From: Stenotrophomonas maltophilia
GTDB lineage: Bacteria; Pseudomonadota; Gammaproteobacteria; Xanthomonadales; Xanthomonadaceae
Assembly: GCF_013464485.1 (NCBI RefSeq)
Contig: NZ_RAUX01000031.1
Coordinates: 1 to 62,882, forward strand
Direction of reading: 5' to 3'
Length of the DNA stretch: 62,882 bases
Shown here: one piece after another, positions 38,180-47,146 of the stretch
Position numbering within the stretch: position 1 is the stretch's first letter
Layout of the letters: every line of letters begins with the position of its first letter
Program-made: the position numbers and the translations under genes
Notes under the pieces: model-generated
Databases searched by the model: none
What the model was told of the DNA's origin: nothing
What the model saw: the letters and a program-made list of their open reading frames with translations, nothing else

Positions 38180-38180
38180 C

Positions 38181-38251
38181 AAAAGGGGACGGAGGGGATT
38201 AAGTCGTTTTCGTCCGCCGGGCATGGCCCGGCACTACCGGGAGCGCGTCCC
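38181..38251. repeat. Composite repeat: GGGGACGG arm plus SMAG REP
   Basis: The left arm AAAAGGGGACGGAGGGGATT (38181-38200, continuing AAGTCGTTTT) matches the long hairpin at 57127-57204. Here the right arm is replaced by a SMAG palindrome GCCGGGCATGGCCCGGCACTAC (in pieces, 38216-38237) and only CGTCCCC remains of the original right arm. It lies between SDR and soxR ends. Confidence 0.7.
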
Positions 38252-38262
38252 CTATTTGTCGT

Positions 38263-38697
38263 TCACTCCCAGCGCATCGGGCCGTCGCCGCGTTCGCCGA
38301 GGATGTCTTCCGGGTTTGCCAGGCGACAGCGCTGCAGCGACAGGCAGCCGCAGCCAATGCAGCCGGTCAGTTCGTCGCGCAGCAGTTCCAGCATGTGGAT
38401 GCGCTCCTCCAGTTCGGTGCGCCAGCGCGCGGACAGCTTGGCCCAATCCGCCTTGGTCGGCGCGCGACCCTCGGGCAGGCTTTCGAAGGCACGTCCGACG
38501 GCTTCCAGTGGCATGCCTACCCGCTGCGCCACGCGGATCACCGCCAGCCGTCGCAGCACGTCACGGCTGTAGCGACGCTGGTTGCCCGAGGTGCGCAGGC
38601 TGCTGATCAGCCCCTTGCGCTCGTAGAAATGCAGCGCGGAAACAGCCACGCCGCTGCGCTGGGAGACTTCGCCAACGCTCAGTTCCTGGGACACCAT
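38263..38697 (-). CDS. soxR: Redox-sensitive transcriptional activator SoxR
   Basis: A 144-residue MerR-family sensor. The HTH is [26 protein letters not shown], and the [2Fe-2S] ligands Cys113, 116, 118 and 124 form [12 protein letters not shown], the exact SoxR spacing. It is activated by redox-cycling compounds such as phenazines or quinones. Outside enterics SoxR controls transporters or oxidoreductases directly, not soxS. Here its operator faces an MFS gene. Confidence 0.96.
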   Translation of the reverse strand: MVSQELSVGEVSQRSGVAVSALHFYERKGLISSLRTSGNQRRYSRDVLRRLAVIRVAQRVGMPLEAVGRAFESLPEGRAPTKADWAKLSARWRTELEERIHMLELLRDELTGCIGCGCLSLQRCRLANPEDILGERGDGPMRWE

Positions 38698-38700
38698 TGC

Positions 38701-38731
38701 TTGACCTCAACTGCAGTTGAGGTGTCATGCT
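38701..38731 (+). promoter_or_regulatory. SoxR-dependent promoter
   Basis: A -35-like TTGACC at 38701-38706 and a -10-like CATGCT at 38726-38731 are separated by 19 nt, the over-long spacer of MerR-family promoters. Within lies a perfect 20-nt palindrome, ACCTCAACTG-CAGTTGAGGT (38704-38723), matching the SoxR box. It points at the transporter gene, and soxR starts 4 nt from the other edge. Confidence 0.92.
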
Positions 38732-38777
38732 GCTATCTTCGCCGGCTGTTGACAAGCGCGGCCCGCATCCGACCCGT

Positions 38778-40148
38778 ATGACCCCCACGCTCGCCCCCGC
38801 CAACGCCGGTACACCGGCCGACACTTCGATCCTGTCCGCCCGCTACCGCGCCACCACCATCGGCATGGTCGCACTGGTCGCGCTGCACGCCTTCGAGGCC
38901 TTGGCGGTGGCGGCCGCCATGCCGACCGTGGCCGTGGCACTGGACGGCCTGCGCCTGTATGCGCTGGCCTTCGGTGGCACGCTGGCCACCAGCGTGATCG
39001 GCATGACCCTGGCAGGACGTTGGGCCGACCGCCATGGACCGGCACGCCCGCTGTGGTACGGCCTGGCGTGCTTCGTGCTGGGCCTGCTGCTCGCCGGCTT
39101 CGCAATGCGCATGGGCATGCTGGTGGCCGGACGCCTGATGCAGGGCCTGGGCGCGGGTGCGATATCGGTCTCGCTGTATGTGATGGTCGGACGCAGCTAC
39201 CCCGAGCACCTGCGACCGAAGGTGTTCGCGGCCTTCTCCGCAGGCTGGGTGGTGCCATCGATGATCGGCCCGGCACTGAGTGGCCTGATCGTCCAGCACC
39301 TTGGCTGGCGCTGGGTGTTCCTGGCAGTACCGCTGCTGGCAGTGCCGGCCGCCCTGCTGCTGCGCCCGGCGTTGGCACGCATGCAGGCGTCCTCCAACGG
39401 CAACAGCGACAATGGAACCGGCAACGTGGTGCGCTGAGCCAGCGGTGCCTCGCTGGCCGCGTTGCTGCTGTACGTCGGTGGTCAGCAGCAGGGTGTGGCC
39501 GCGCTGCTCTGCATCGGCGTGGCGATGATGGCACTGCTGCTGTGCGTGCACCGCCTGTTGCCCGCCGGTACGCTGCTCCTGCACCGTGGGCTGCCCAGCG
39601 TGATCGCACTGCGTGGCATCGCCGCTGCGGCCTTCTTCGCCTGCGAGGCCTACCTGCCGCTGCTGCTGCAGCGTGAACGCGGGCTCTCGCCCAGTTGGGC
39701 AGGCGCCGTACTCAGCCTCGGTGCGCTGGGCTGGTTCGCCGGCTCATGGCTGCAGGGCCACCAGCGGCGCGGCTGGTCCCGCCAGCAATTGCTGCGTACA
39801 GGTACGGCCCTGATGACGGCCGGCATCACCGCCACGTTGGCCGTGCTGTTCAGCGCGGTGCCACTGTCCGTCTCACTGGTCGGCTGGGCGATGACCGGCT
39901 TCGGCATGGGCATGATCTACGCCAGCTTGTCCGTGCTGACCCTGTCGCTGTCGGCACCCCATGAACAGGGTGCCAATACCTCGGCACTGCAGCTGAGCGA
40001 AGCGCTGTCGGTGACCACCGCGCTGGCGGTATCCGGCGCGCTGTTCGCGCTGTTCGTGGAATCCGCACCCCGCACGGGCTATCTGCTGTGCCTGGCGATC
40101 ACCTTCGGCCTGGCCGTACTGGCCACGGTGATCGCGCGACGGGTGTAG
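38778..40148 (+). pseudogene. MFS transporter gene interrupted by an in-frame TGA
   Basis: The frame from ATG 38778 encodes an MFS exporter N-half, with motif A-like GRWADRHGPARPLWYG and about six helices, ending at TGA 39435-39437. The very same frame then continues ASGASLAALLLYVGG and encodes a full C-half to 40148. So a single nonsense codon near the central loop splits an otherwise intact 456-codon gene. The C-half has no credible start or ribosome site. It may be dead, or be read through. Downstream of the SoxR promoter; start chosen past the -10 box. Confidence 0.85.
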
Positions 40149-40162
40149 GCAGCCGCATTGGG

Positions 40163-40189
40163 GTAGTGCCGGCCAGCGGCCGGAACTAC
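40163..40189. repeat. SMAG REP overlapping a stop codon
   Basis: GTAG-TGCCGGCCAGCGGCCGGAA-CTAC, a near-perfect palindrome with GTAG heads on both strands. It sits between the converging MFS and hydrolase genes and its end supplies the hydrolase stop codon (40186-40188). Confidence 0.82.
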
Positions 40190-42216
40190 CGGGCAGCGGC
40201 CCCCATGTCATCGATGTCCCGATGCAGGATGCGCCGCACTTCCAGTACCGCCTGCGGCGTTTCCTGCACACTGTGACCGGAGATGATCACCTTCTCCGAC
40301 AGCGCGCCCGGCAGGTGTGCGCTCCAGTACGGCACCAGCCCGTCATCGGACTTCTCCACCGGCAGTTCCGGTTTGCGCTGGGCGATGATCGAGTGGTACT
40401 TCAGGCCCGCTTCGATCGGCAGCTGTGCGGCGGCCTTCACGAATGGATCGCTGGCCTTGAGGTTGTCGATGCTGTTCGGAATCTTCGGCTTGGCGGTGCC
40501 ATCGACCTGCTGCTCGGCCTGCGCCAGTGCCATGAACACGTCCTCGAACTTGCCGAGGATGGTCAGCGGCAGGCGTACCAGGCGACCGATCAGCCGACCG
40601 ACCTTGTTGCCGGCAATGTCGGTGCCCTGGTGCGGCGCGGCGATGAAGATCGCGCGTTCCACGTTCGGCTGTGCCTTGAAATGCAGCAGCGGACCCAGCT
40701 TGTTCTGCACCCGCTTCAGCCGTTCACCCTTCAGGTCGTAGTTGGCCAACAGGTCATTCCACAGCACGTCGCCCGAGTCGCTCACCAGCAGCCGGGCCAG
40801 TACACCGCCCATGCTGTGGCCGATGTAGACCATGTCCTTCGATGCACGCGTGCTGCCGTTGGGGTCGAAATGCTTCAGCGTGTCGTTGAACGCATTGGCG
40901 ATCTCGTAGCGGTTCAATGCGATCGGCGCATTGGTCGGGTAATAGACCTGCCAGACCTGGAACTGCTGACGCAGCTCGGGATCGCCCATGATCTCGTTGG
41001 CCAGGTTCACCCACGCTTCCGGGCTGCTGGCCAGACCGTGCAGCATGAAGATGATGCGGCGGTTGGGGTCCCACGGCTGCATCAGGTAGATATGCGGCTC
41101 GCCGATGCCCTCGCTCATGCCGAACAGGGTGCGCAACGACTGCCGGGCGAAGCCACTCTGCGCCAGCCACAGGCCATAGGCGGCGGTGAAATTGCCGGCC
41201 AGCGGTACCTGCTCACCGTGCAGGGTGATGCGCTCGGTCGCTTCCGGCGAATAGGCATCCAGCTCGACCCGGCGCGTGCGCATCACGTCGTCCAGGCTGC
41301 TGCCCTCGAAACGCAGCAGTGCGGTGACGTTGATCGAGGACATCTCACTGAACTCGGGCACCGCGTCGTCATGGCGGTGGCGGCGACCACGGCGCGCATC
41401 GCCCTCATCGTCCCCGTCGTCCTGTGCGGACTCTGCCTTCGGGCCATCCGCCGCGATCACCGGTGCGACCAGCTTCGGCGGGTCCATCACCATCACCAGC
41501 TCGGCACCGAAGCCATCGCGGCGATAGGTACTGCGCAGGCCGACGAAGCTGACCGTGCCAGCCGGCACCAGCTGCGCAGGAATGCTCTTCAGGTTCAGCT
41601 GCTGGTAGTTGGAGGCCAGCGACCAGCTGCCGACCGAAATCGGCTTCGTATAGTCCTCGCCGGCCAATGCAGCGGCACGCGCGCGAACGAACAGCACCAC
41701 CGCCGCCTTCTCCGCCGCATAGTTGTAGTAGTCGCGCACCTGGGTCTGCCGATCTTCAAAGGCGCGGTTGGACGGTGATCGACCGCTGTAGAACAGGTAG
41801 GCATACGCATAGCGCGCGGCCTCCAGCCAGGCATCCAGCGCCGCATCGCTCATCGGCGGATCGCCAGCCGCGGTCTTCTTCGGGGTCAGCGCCAGCGCCG
41901 CCTTCACCCACAGTTCGGACAGCGCCGACAGCCGCTGCTCGACATTCAGGTCGTCGGTCATCAGCAGCGTGCTGCGGCAGACCAGGAAGTCCTTCTCGCA
42001 CTGCGACTCGTCCAGGCCTGCCGCGCTGAGCGTCTCGCGCGCGGCCGGGCTGAGCTTGCCGGTGTTGAGCACGTCGGCGCGCTTGTTGACCAGCGAATCG
42101 CTGGATTTGACCTGCTTGACGGTGACCATCGCGCAGCCGCTGCTGCCCAGCAGCAGGATGGCGGCGAACAACACCGGCAGCAGGCGCTGCCAGCGGGCTG
42201 GGAAAAATCGGGTCAT
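40186..42216 (-). CDS. Large lipoprotein with C-terminal alpha/beta hydrolase domain
   Basis: A 676-residue protein, with a lipobox LLGSSGC (Cys28). Residues about 30-340 form an unrecognised region including an acidic/arginine stretch (DDGDDEGDARRGRRHRHDD, about 275-293). The C-terminal half is a lipase-like hydrolase: oxyanion IFMLHGLASSPEAW, nucleophile elbow VYIGHSMGGVLARLL, IAAPHQGTDIA, an acidic region SDDGLVPYWSAH and the catalytic His in IISGHSVQETP. The ATG overlaps the DUF4105 stop (TAATG). It may cleave lipids or esters at the envelope; substrate unknown. Confidence 0.86.
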   Translation of the reverse strand: MTRFFPARWQRLLPVLFAAILLLGSSGCAMVTVKQVKSSDSLVNKRADVLNTGKLSPAARETLSAAGLDESQCEKDFLVCRSTLLMTDDLNVEQRLSALSELWVKAALALTPKKTAAGDPPMSDAALDAWLEAARYAYAYLFYSGRSPSNRAFEDRQTQVRDYYNYAAEKAAVVLFVRARAAALAGEDYTKPISVGSWSLASNYQQLNLKSIPAQLVPAGTVSFVGLRSTYRRDGFGAELVMVMDPPKLVAPVIAADGPKAESAQDDGDDEGDARRGRRHRHDDAVPEFSEMSSINVTALLRFEGSSLDDVMRTRRVELDAYSPEATERITLHGEQVPLAGNFTAAYGLWLAQSGFARQSLRTLFGMSEGIGEPHIYLMQPWDPNRRIIFMLHGLASSPEAWVNLANEIMGDPELRQQFQVWQVYYPTNAPIALNRYEIANAFNDTLKHFDPNGSTRASKDMVYIGHSMGGVLARLLVSDSGDVLWNDLLANYDLKGERLKRVQNKLGPLLHFKAQPNVERAIFIAAPHQGTDIAGNKVGRLIGRLVRLPLTILGKFEDVFMALAQAEQQVDGTAKPKIPNSIDNLKASDPFVKAAAQLPIEAGLKYHSIIAQRKPELPVEKSDDGLVPYWSAHLPGALSEKVIISGHSVQETPQAVLEVRRILHRDIDDMGAAAR

Positions 42217-43268
42217 TACCGGGGGTCCTGCTCGGTGCCGGGCACGCCCTGGCGGATCACGGTGGAGAAGTGCGGGCCATCGCCCAGGCCCAGCGCACGC
42301 CGGGTGATGCGGCCCTTGTCATGCAGCTCGGCGTACGGCACGCCTGGGGTGAGCGCACCGACCTCCTGCGCATACTCGGCCAGGTAACCGGACAGCAGCA
42401 GGCGGTAGTCCAGCGGCAGGCGTGGCGCGATGTGGCGGGCCAGGTCGAAAACGATGGTCGTGCAGTTGCTGGTCAGCGTGTTGTAGAAGCCCGGCTTCGC
42501 ATCCAGTTCGCGGGCCTGCGCGATGTACGCGGCGAACAGTTCCTTCAACTGTGCGCGGTCCATGCCATGCAGGCGGTACAGGTAGACATCCTCGCCACGT
42601 GCGTTGGTGCGGGTACGGATGATGTCGGTCTCTTCTGAAGCCACCAGGGTCATCTCGAACTTGCGGAAGAAGCCGCCCAGCGCCGAGAACGATTCACCGC
42701 GCTCCTTGCGGATCTCCAGCGAGAAGACCACGTGGCGGCCATCCTCGAATCCGAACGAGATCAGCGTATGGGCGATGGCCGGGCCCATCCAGTACGACAG
42801 CACCAGGTCGGCCGAGCGAAGCTGGTCCAGGTCGTACTCGCGGCGCACCCAGTGCGCGTCGTAGTCGGTTTCGGTGCGCCAGCTGAAATCACGCACGTTG
42901 TCCAGCACGACATGACGGCCATCGAAGGACACCACGCGCAGGCGCTGCGCCACGTCATCGGCCCACAGCCGGTCCTGGCGCGGCGTCAGCAGCAACCACC
43001 ACAGACCAGCCAGTGCCAGTGATGCCCCGAACGCCAGGCCCAGGCGGCGCGAGGCACGGCCCCGCGCGACCCGCCACGATGTCCACAGCGCCACCAGCAG
43101 CCACACCCCGGCAACGCCGTTAACCAGCCAGCCCGGCCCCGGCAACTGATAGGCCAGCAGCCCGGTCACCCACAGCGCCAGCAGCGCCATGGCACTTCCT
43201 GTCATCCATCGTCCTGCGGCGTTCACTGGCATCCTGTCGCGGTCCTGAAGCCGCATAGTTAGCCACAA
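42216..43268 (-). CDS. DUF4105 domain-containing membrane protein
   Basis: A 350-residue protein with two or three N-terminal membrane helices (about 25-100), followed by a periplasmic DUF4105 domain. That domain has SYWMGPAIAHTLISFGFEDG, IRKERGESFSALGGFFRKFE and the conserved Cys motif YNTLTSNCTTIVFDL. The family, also called Lnb N-terminal periplasmic domain, is related to papain-like lipid or peptide hydrolases; the Asn-Cys-Thr plus an upstream His (AHT) fit such a catalytic site. Cotranscribed with the lipoprotein hydrolase through a 1-nt overlap. The start may lie downstream at Met13 or Met22. Confidence 0.83.
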   Translation of the reverse strand: MWLTMRLQDRDRMPVNAAGRWMTGSAMALLALWVTGLLAYQLPGPGWLVNGVAGVWLLVALWTSWRVARGRASRRLGLAFGASLALAGLWWLLLTPRQDRLWADDVAQRLRVVSFDGRHVVLDNVRDFSWRTETDYDAHWVRREYDLDQLRSADLVLSYWMGPAIAHTLISFGFEDGRHVVFSLEIRKERGESFSALGGFFRKFEMTLVASEETDIIRTRTNARGEDVYLYRLHGMDRAQLKELFAAYIAQARELDAKPGFYNTLTSNCTTIVFDLARHIAPRLPLDYRLLLSGYLAEYAQEVGALTPGVPYAELHDKGRITRRALGLGDGPHFSTVIRQGVPGTEQDPR

Positions 43269-43359
43269 GCCGGTTCACCGTGGCATCTACGGTCCGTTCA
43301 GGCAGGCCGGCGCACCGTCGGCGGCGGCCCCTGCGGCCGCGTTCCACTTCACAGGAGCA

Positions 43360-43767
43360 ATGATGGGCATCACTTCCGTGGCCGGCGTTCCGGTCCAACC
43401 CCAGCACCGGGCGACCTGCCACTGCGGTACGGTCGAGCTGCTGCTGGACCTGCCTGACGGCATTGTCGATCCGCGCCGCTGCGACTGCTCGATGTGCCGC
43501 CGCCGTGGCGCCATCGCCGCCAGCGTCGGCCGCGAGGGCCTGCTGGTGCTGCGCGGACAGAGCCACCTGCAGCTGTACCAGTTCAACACCCATGTGGCCG
43601 AGCACTACTTCTGCGGCGTGTGCGGCATCTATACCCATCACCGGCGCCGCTCCAACCCCGACCAGTACGGCTACAACGTGGCCTGCCTGGAGGGCATCGA
43701 CCCGTTCGCGCTGGGCATCATTCCTGTCAACGACGGTGTCAACCACCCTGCTGACCGCACCACCTAG
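43360..43767 (+). CDS. GFA family protein (CENP-V/GFA-type zinc protein)
   Basis: A 135-residue protein with the GFA zinc cysteines: CHCG (residues about 20-23), RRCDCSMCRRRGAI (about 40-50) and YFCGVCGIYTHH (about 86-97). The family was named from glutathione-dependent formaldehyde activation, a function now doubted for most members. Its start has GGAGCA close by. Divergent from the DUF4105 gene across about 90 nt. Confidence 0.9.
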   Translation: MMGITSVAGVPVQPQHRATCHCGTVELLLDLPDGIVDPRRCDCSMCRRRGAIAASVGREGLLVLRGQSHLQLYQFNTHVAEHYFCGVCGIYTHHRRRSNPDQYGYNVACLEGIDPFALGIIPVNDGVNHPADRTT

Positions 43768-43937
43768 TGATGCTTGCGCCGCGGCGGCGCGGCAACCTTC
43801 TGCCAGGGTGCCATGCCGCTGCGACCGGCCCGCGCCGGCCGCTTCAGCCAGGGTCTGCGTGGCACGGCCTGCGGCGCCACCGTAACCGGGGCAGGGAGCG
43901 GCCTGCGGCCAGGCCAGAGATGATCGAACAGCCACAT
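43764..43937 (-). CDS. Possible small basic protein
   Basis: A 57-codon frame, MWLFDHLWPGRRPLPAP at the start, very rich in Arg, Pro and Lys, ending RRKHH. A GGAG ribosome site lies 8 nt before the ATG. Its TAG stop overlaps the GFA stop on the other strand. It fills most of the 273-nt space before the RND gene. No homology recognised, and high-GC chance ORFs look similar, so it is only a candidate. Confidence 0.4.
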   Translation of the reverse strand: MWLFDHLWPGRRPLPAPVTVAPQAVPRRPWLKRPARAGRSGMAPWQKVAAPPRRKHH

Positions 43938-44040
43938 GGCGGGTCTCCGTGGGGGACGGGGACGACCTACCCTAGCGACGCCAGGGCAAAGAACGGGTGA
44001 TGGCGCTGCGGCAGCCAGATGACAACGGTCGCGGCGGCCG

Positions 44041-47000
44041 TCACGTCTGCAGCCGTGACCGGCCCAGGCGGCGTACCAGTACGAAGAACAGCGGCACCAG
44101 CACCACCGCCAGCACGGTGCCGGAGACCATGCCGCCGATCACGCTCATGCCGATCTCCCGCCGGCTGACCGCACCGGCACCGGTAGCCAGCGCCAGCGGA
44201 ATGACACCGGCGACGAACGCCAGCGAGGTCATCACGATCGGCCGCAGGCGCAGGCGTGCGCCCTCCAGTGCAGCCTCCAGCGCTGAACTGCCCGCGCGAT
44301 AACGGGCCTCGGCGAACTCCACGATCAGGATCGCATTCTTCGCCGATAGGCCGATGGTGGTCAGCAGCCCGACCTGGAAGTAGATGTCGTTGACGAAGCC
44401 CGCAGCGGTGGTCGCCAGCACCGTGCCGATCACGCCCAGCGGAATCACCAGTACCACGGCCACCGGCACCGTCCAGCTTTCATAGAGCGCAGCCAGGCAC
44501 AGGAAGATGAAGGCGATCGAGGCCAGGTAGAGCCACACCGTCTGGTTGCTGGCCAGCTGCTCCTGGTAGGACAGTCCGCTCCACTGCAGGTCGAATCCCG
44601 GCTGGCCGGCAACCAGTGCCTGCATGTGCTGCATCGCTTCACCCGAACTGCGCCCTTCTGCGGCACTGCCCTGGATCTGCATGGCCGGCAGACCGTTGAA
44701 GCGCTGCTGCAGCTGCGGCCCGCGCGCCCAGTGGCTGCTGGCGAAGCTGGCAAACGACGCCATCTGCCCATTGCCGCCGCGCACATACCATTGGCCGATG
44801 TCATCGGGCACGCTGCGGTAGGGTTGGTCGCCCTGCATGTAGACCCGCTTGACCCGGCCACGATCGAGGAAATCATTGATGTAGCTGCCGCCCCAGGCCG
44901 CCGACAGGGTGGAATTGATGTCGGCCTGGGACAGGCCCAGTGCACTGGCCTGGGCATGGTCGATGTCCAGCCGCAGCTCAGCCTTGTCACCCAGGCCGTT
45001 CAGGCGCACCGAGGTGAGCCCGTCGTCTTCGCCGGCCGCACGCACCACCTGTTCCTGCGCTGCCTGCAGGGCCACGCGCCCGGCTGCACTGGTGTCCTGC
45101 AGCCACAGTTCGAAGCCGCTGGACTGGCCCAGTCCGCGTACTGCCGGTGGCGCCAGCACATTGACCTTTGCGTCGGGCAGTGCACGGAAGTAGGCGTTGG
45201 CGCGCGCGATGATGGCAGCAGCCGTGTTGTCACCCCTGCGTTCGTCCCACGGCTTGAGCGCCAGGAAACCCTGTCCGGCATTCTGGCCGGTGCCGGCATT
45301 GTTGCGGCCGACCACCACGAACACCACGTCCAGGTTCTGCTTCTCGTGCTGCATGAAGTAGCGGCTGATCTGTTCGCCCAGCGCTTCGGTACGCGCCATC
45401 GGCGTGCCCTCCGGCGTGGAGAACTGGAAAGTCACCTGGCCCTGGTCTTCCACCGGCAGGAAGCCGGTGGGCATCCGCGCGTACAGCGCAATCATGGCGA
45501 CCACCAGCAGCAGGTAGAACGCCATCCAGCGGCGCGGGTGGGTGACCACGCCACCGAGCTTTCCCTGATAGGCCAACTGGCTGCGCTCGACACCCCGGTT
45601 GAACGCCCTGAAGAAGCGGCCCTGCGGTTTCTGCGCCGAAGATGGCTTGAGCAGGGTCGCGCACAGCGCCGGGGTCAGCGTCAGCGCCACCAGCGCTGAC
45701 AACGCCATGGCCGAAGCAATGGTGATCGAGAACTGGCGATAGATGATGCCGGTGGAACCACCGAACAGGGCCATCGGCAGGAACACCGCGCCCAGCACCA
45801 CGGTGATACCGATCAGCGCGCCGGTGATCTCGCCCATCGATTTTTCGGTGGCCTCGCGTGGCGGCAGGTGCTCGTCGTGGATGATGCGCTCCACGTTCTC
45901 CACCACCACGATCGCGTCGTCGACCAGCAGGCCGATCGCCAGCACCATCGCAAACAAGGTGAGCGTGTTGATTGTGAATCCGGCGACCGCCAGCACCCCG
46001 AACGTACCCAGCAGCACCACCGGCACCGTGATCGCGGGGATCAACGTGGCACGCAGGTTCTGCAGGAACAGGAACATCACCACGACCACCAGCACGATGG
46101 CTTCGATGAGGGTATGGATGACACCCTCGATCGAGACCCGCACGAACGGTGTGCTGTCGCGGGGATAGGCGACCTGCAGCCCGGGCGGGAAGGTTGGTCG
46201 CAGGCGCTCGATCTCCTCACGGACCGCATCCGCGGTGGCCAGCGCATTGGCGCCGGAGGCCAGCGTGACCGAGAAACCCGCCGCCGGATAGCCATTGAGA
46301 TAGCTGCTGGTCTGGTAGTTCTCGGCACCGATCTCCACCCGTGCCACGTCGCCCAGGTGCACGGCGGCGCCGCTGGGCAACGTGCGCAGGATGATCGCGC
46401 GGAACTGTTCGGGCGTCTGCAGGCGCGACTGCGCGGTGACGGTTGCATTCAGGCTCTGCGTCGCGCTGGACGGCAACGCCCCCAGCTCACCGGCGGTGAC
46501 CTGGGTGTTCTGGGCCTGGATAGCCGTGCGCACGTCGGCCGGCATCAGGTCGTAGGCACGCAACTTGTGCGGGTCCAGCCACACGCGCATCGCATACGCC
46601 GAGCCGAACACATTGATCTCGCCGACACCCGGGATGCGGCTGATCGGATCCTGCACGTTGCTGACCAGGAAGTCGGAAACGTCCACCCGTTCCATGCGCC
46701 GGCTGGTGTCATACAGCGATACCACCATCAGCGAGTCACCCTGCGACTTCGCCACGGTCACACCCTGCTGCTGCACTTCCTGCGGCAGCCGGTTGATGGC
46801 CTGGTTGACGCTGTTCTGCACCTGGACCTGGGCGATGTCCGGATTGGCGCTCTGGTCGAAGGTGACGGTGATCCGCGCCTGTCCCGACGACGAGCTGGTG
46901 GATGAGAAGTACAGCAGGTGATCGATGCCCTTGATCTGCTGTTCGATCACCTGGGTGACGCTGTCTTCCACCGTCTGCGCCGAGGCGCCGGTGTAGTTGG

Positions 47001-47142
47001 CGGTGATGTTGACCTGCGGCGGTGCGATGTCCGGGTACTGCTCGACCGGCAGCTGGCTGACGGCGATCGCGCCGAAGGCCATGATGCAGATCGCCAGCAC
47101 CCAGGCGAATACCGGGCGGTGGATGAAGAAGCGCGGCAGCAT
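44041..47142 (-). CDS. RND efflux transporter permease (HAE1 type)
   Basis: A 1033-residue AcrB/MexB-like proton-driven pump. It starts MLPRFFIHRPVFAWVLAI, contains both large periplasmic loops, the proton-relay Asp pair in AIGLLVDDAIVVVENVER in TM4, and the second-half GLSAKNAILIVEFAEARY. Twelve membrane helices in two groups of six. It pairs with the fusion-protein gene 4 nt upstream. No outer-membrane factor is encoded here, so it must borrow a TolC-like channel. Sequence alone does not tell me which named Sme pump this is; substrates unknown. Confidence 0.95.
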   Translation of the reverse strand: MLPRFFIHRPVFAWVLAICIMAFGAIAVSQLPVEQYPDIAPPQVNITANYTGASAQTVEDSVTQVIEQQIKGIDHLLYFSSTSSSSGQARITVTFDQSANPDIAQVQVQNSVNQAINRLPQEVQQQGVTVAKSQGDSLMVVSLYDTSRRMERVDVSDFLVSNVQDPISRIPGVGEINVFGSAYAMRVWLDPHKLRAYDLMPADVRTAIQAQNTQVTAGELGALPSSATQSLNATVTAQSRLQTPEQFRAIILRTLPSGAAVHLGDVARVEIGAENYQTSSYLNGYPAAGFSVTLASGANALATADAVREEIERLRPTFPPGLQVAYPRDSTPFVRVSIEGVIHTLIEAIVLVVVVMFLFLQNLRATLIPAITVPVVLLGTFGVLAVAGFTINTLTLFAMVLAIGLLVDDAIVVVENVERIIHDEHLPPREATEKSMGEITGALIGITVVLGAVFLPMALFGGSTGIIYRQFSITIASAMALSALVALTLTPALCATLLKPSSAQKPQGRFFRAFNRGVERSQLAYQGKLGGVVTHPRRWMAFYLLLVVAMIALYARMPTGFLPVEDQGQVTFQFSTPEGTPMARTEALGEQISRYFMQHEKQNLDVVFVVVGRNNAGTGQNAGQGFLALKPWDERRGDNTAAAIIARANAYFRALPDAKVNVLAPPAVRGLGQSSGFELWLQDTSAAGRVALQAAQEQVVRAAGEDDGLTSVRLNGLGDKAELRLDIDHAQASALGLSQADINSTLSAAWGGSYINDFLDRGRVKRVYMQGDQPYRSVPDDIGQWYVRGGNGQMASFASFASSHWARGPQLQQRFNGLPAMQIQGSAAEGRSSGEAMQHMQALVAGQPGFDLQWSGLSYQEQLASNQTVWLYLASIAFIFLCLAALYESWTVPVAVVLVIPLGVIGTVLATTAAGFVNDIYFQVGLLTTIGLSAKNAILIVEFAEARYRAGSSALEAALEGARLRLRPIVMTSLAFVAGVIPLALATGAGAVSRREIGMSVIGGMVSGTVLAVVLVPLFFVLVRRLGRSRLQT

Positions 47143-47146
47143 GGGC

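Noticed and set aside
39435-39437. TGA in the MFS gene as a selenocysteine codon.
   Set aside because: No SECIS-like structure was seen just downstream and MFS transporters are not selenoproteins; a nonsense mutation is simpler.
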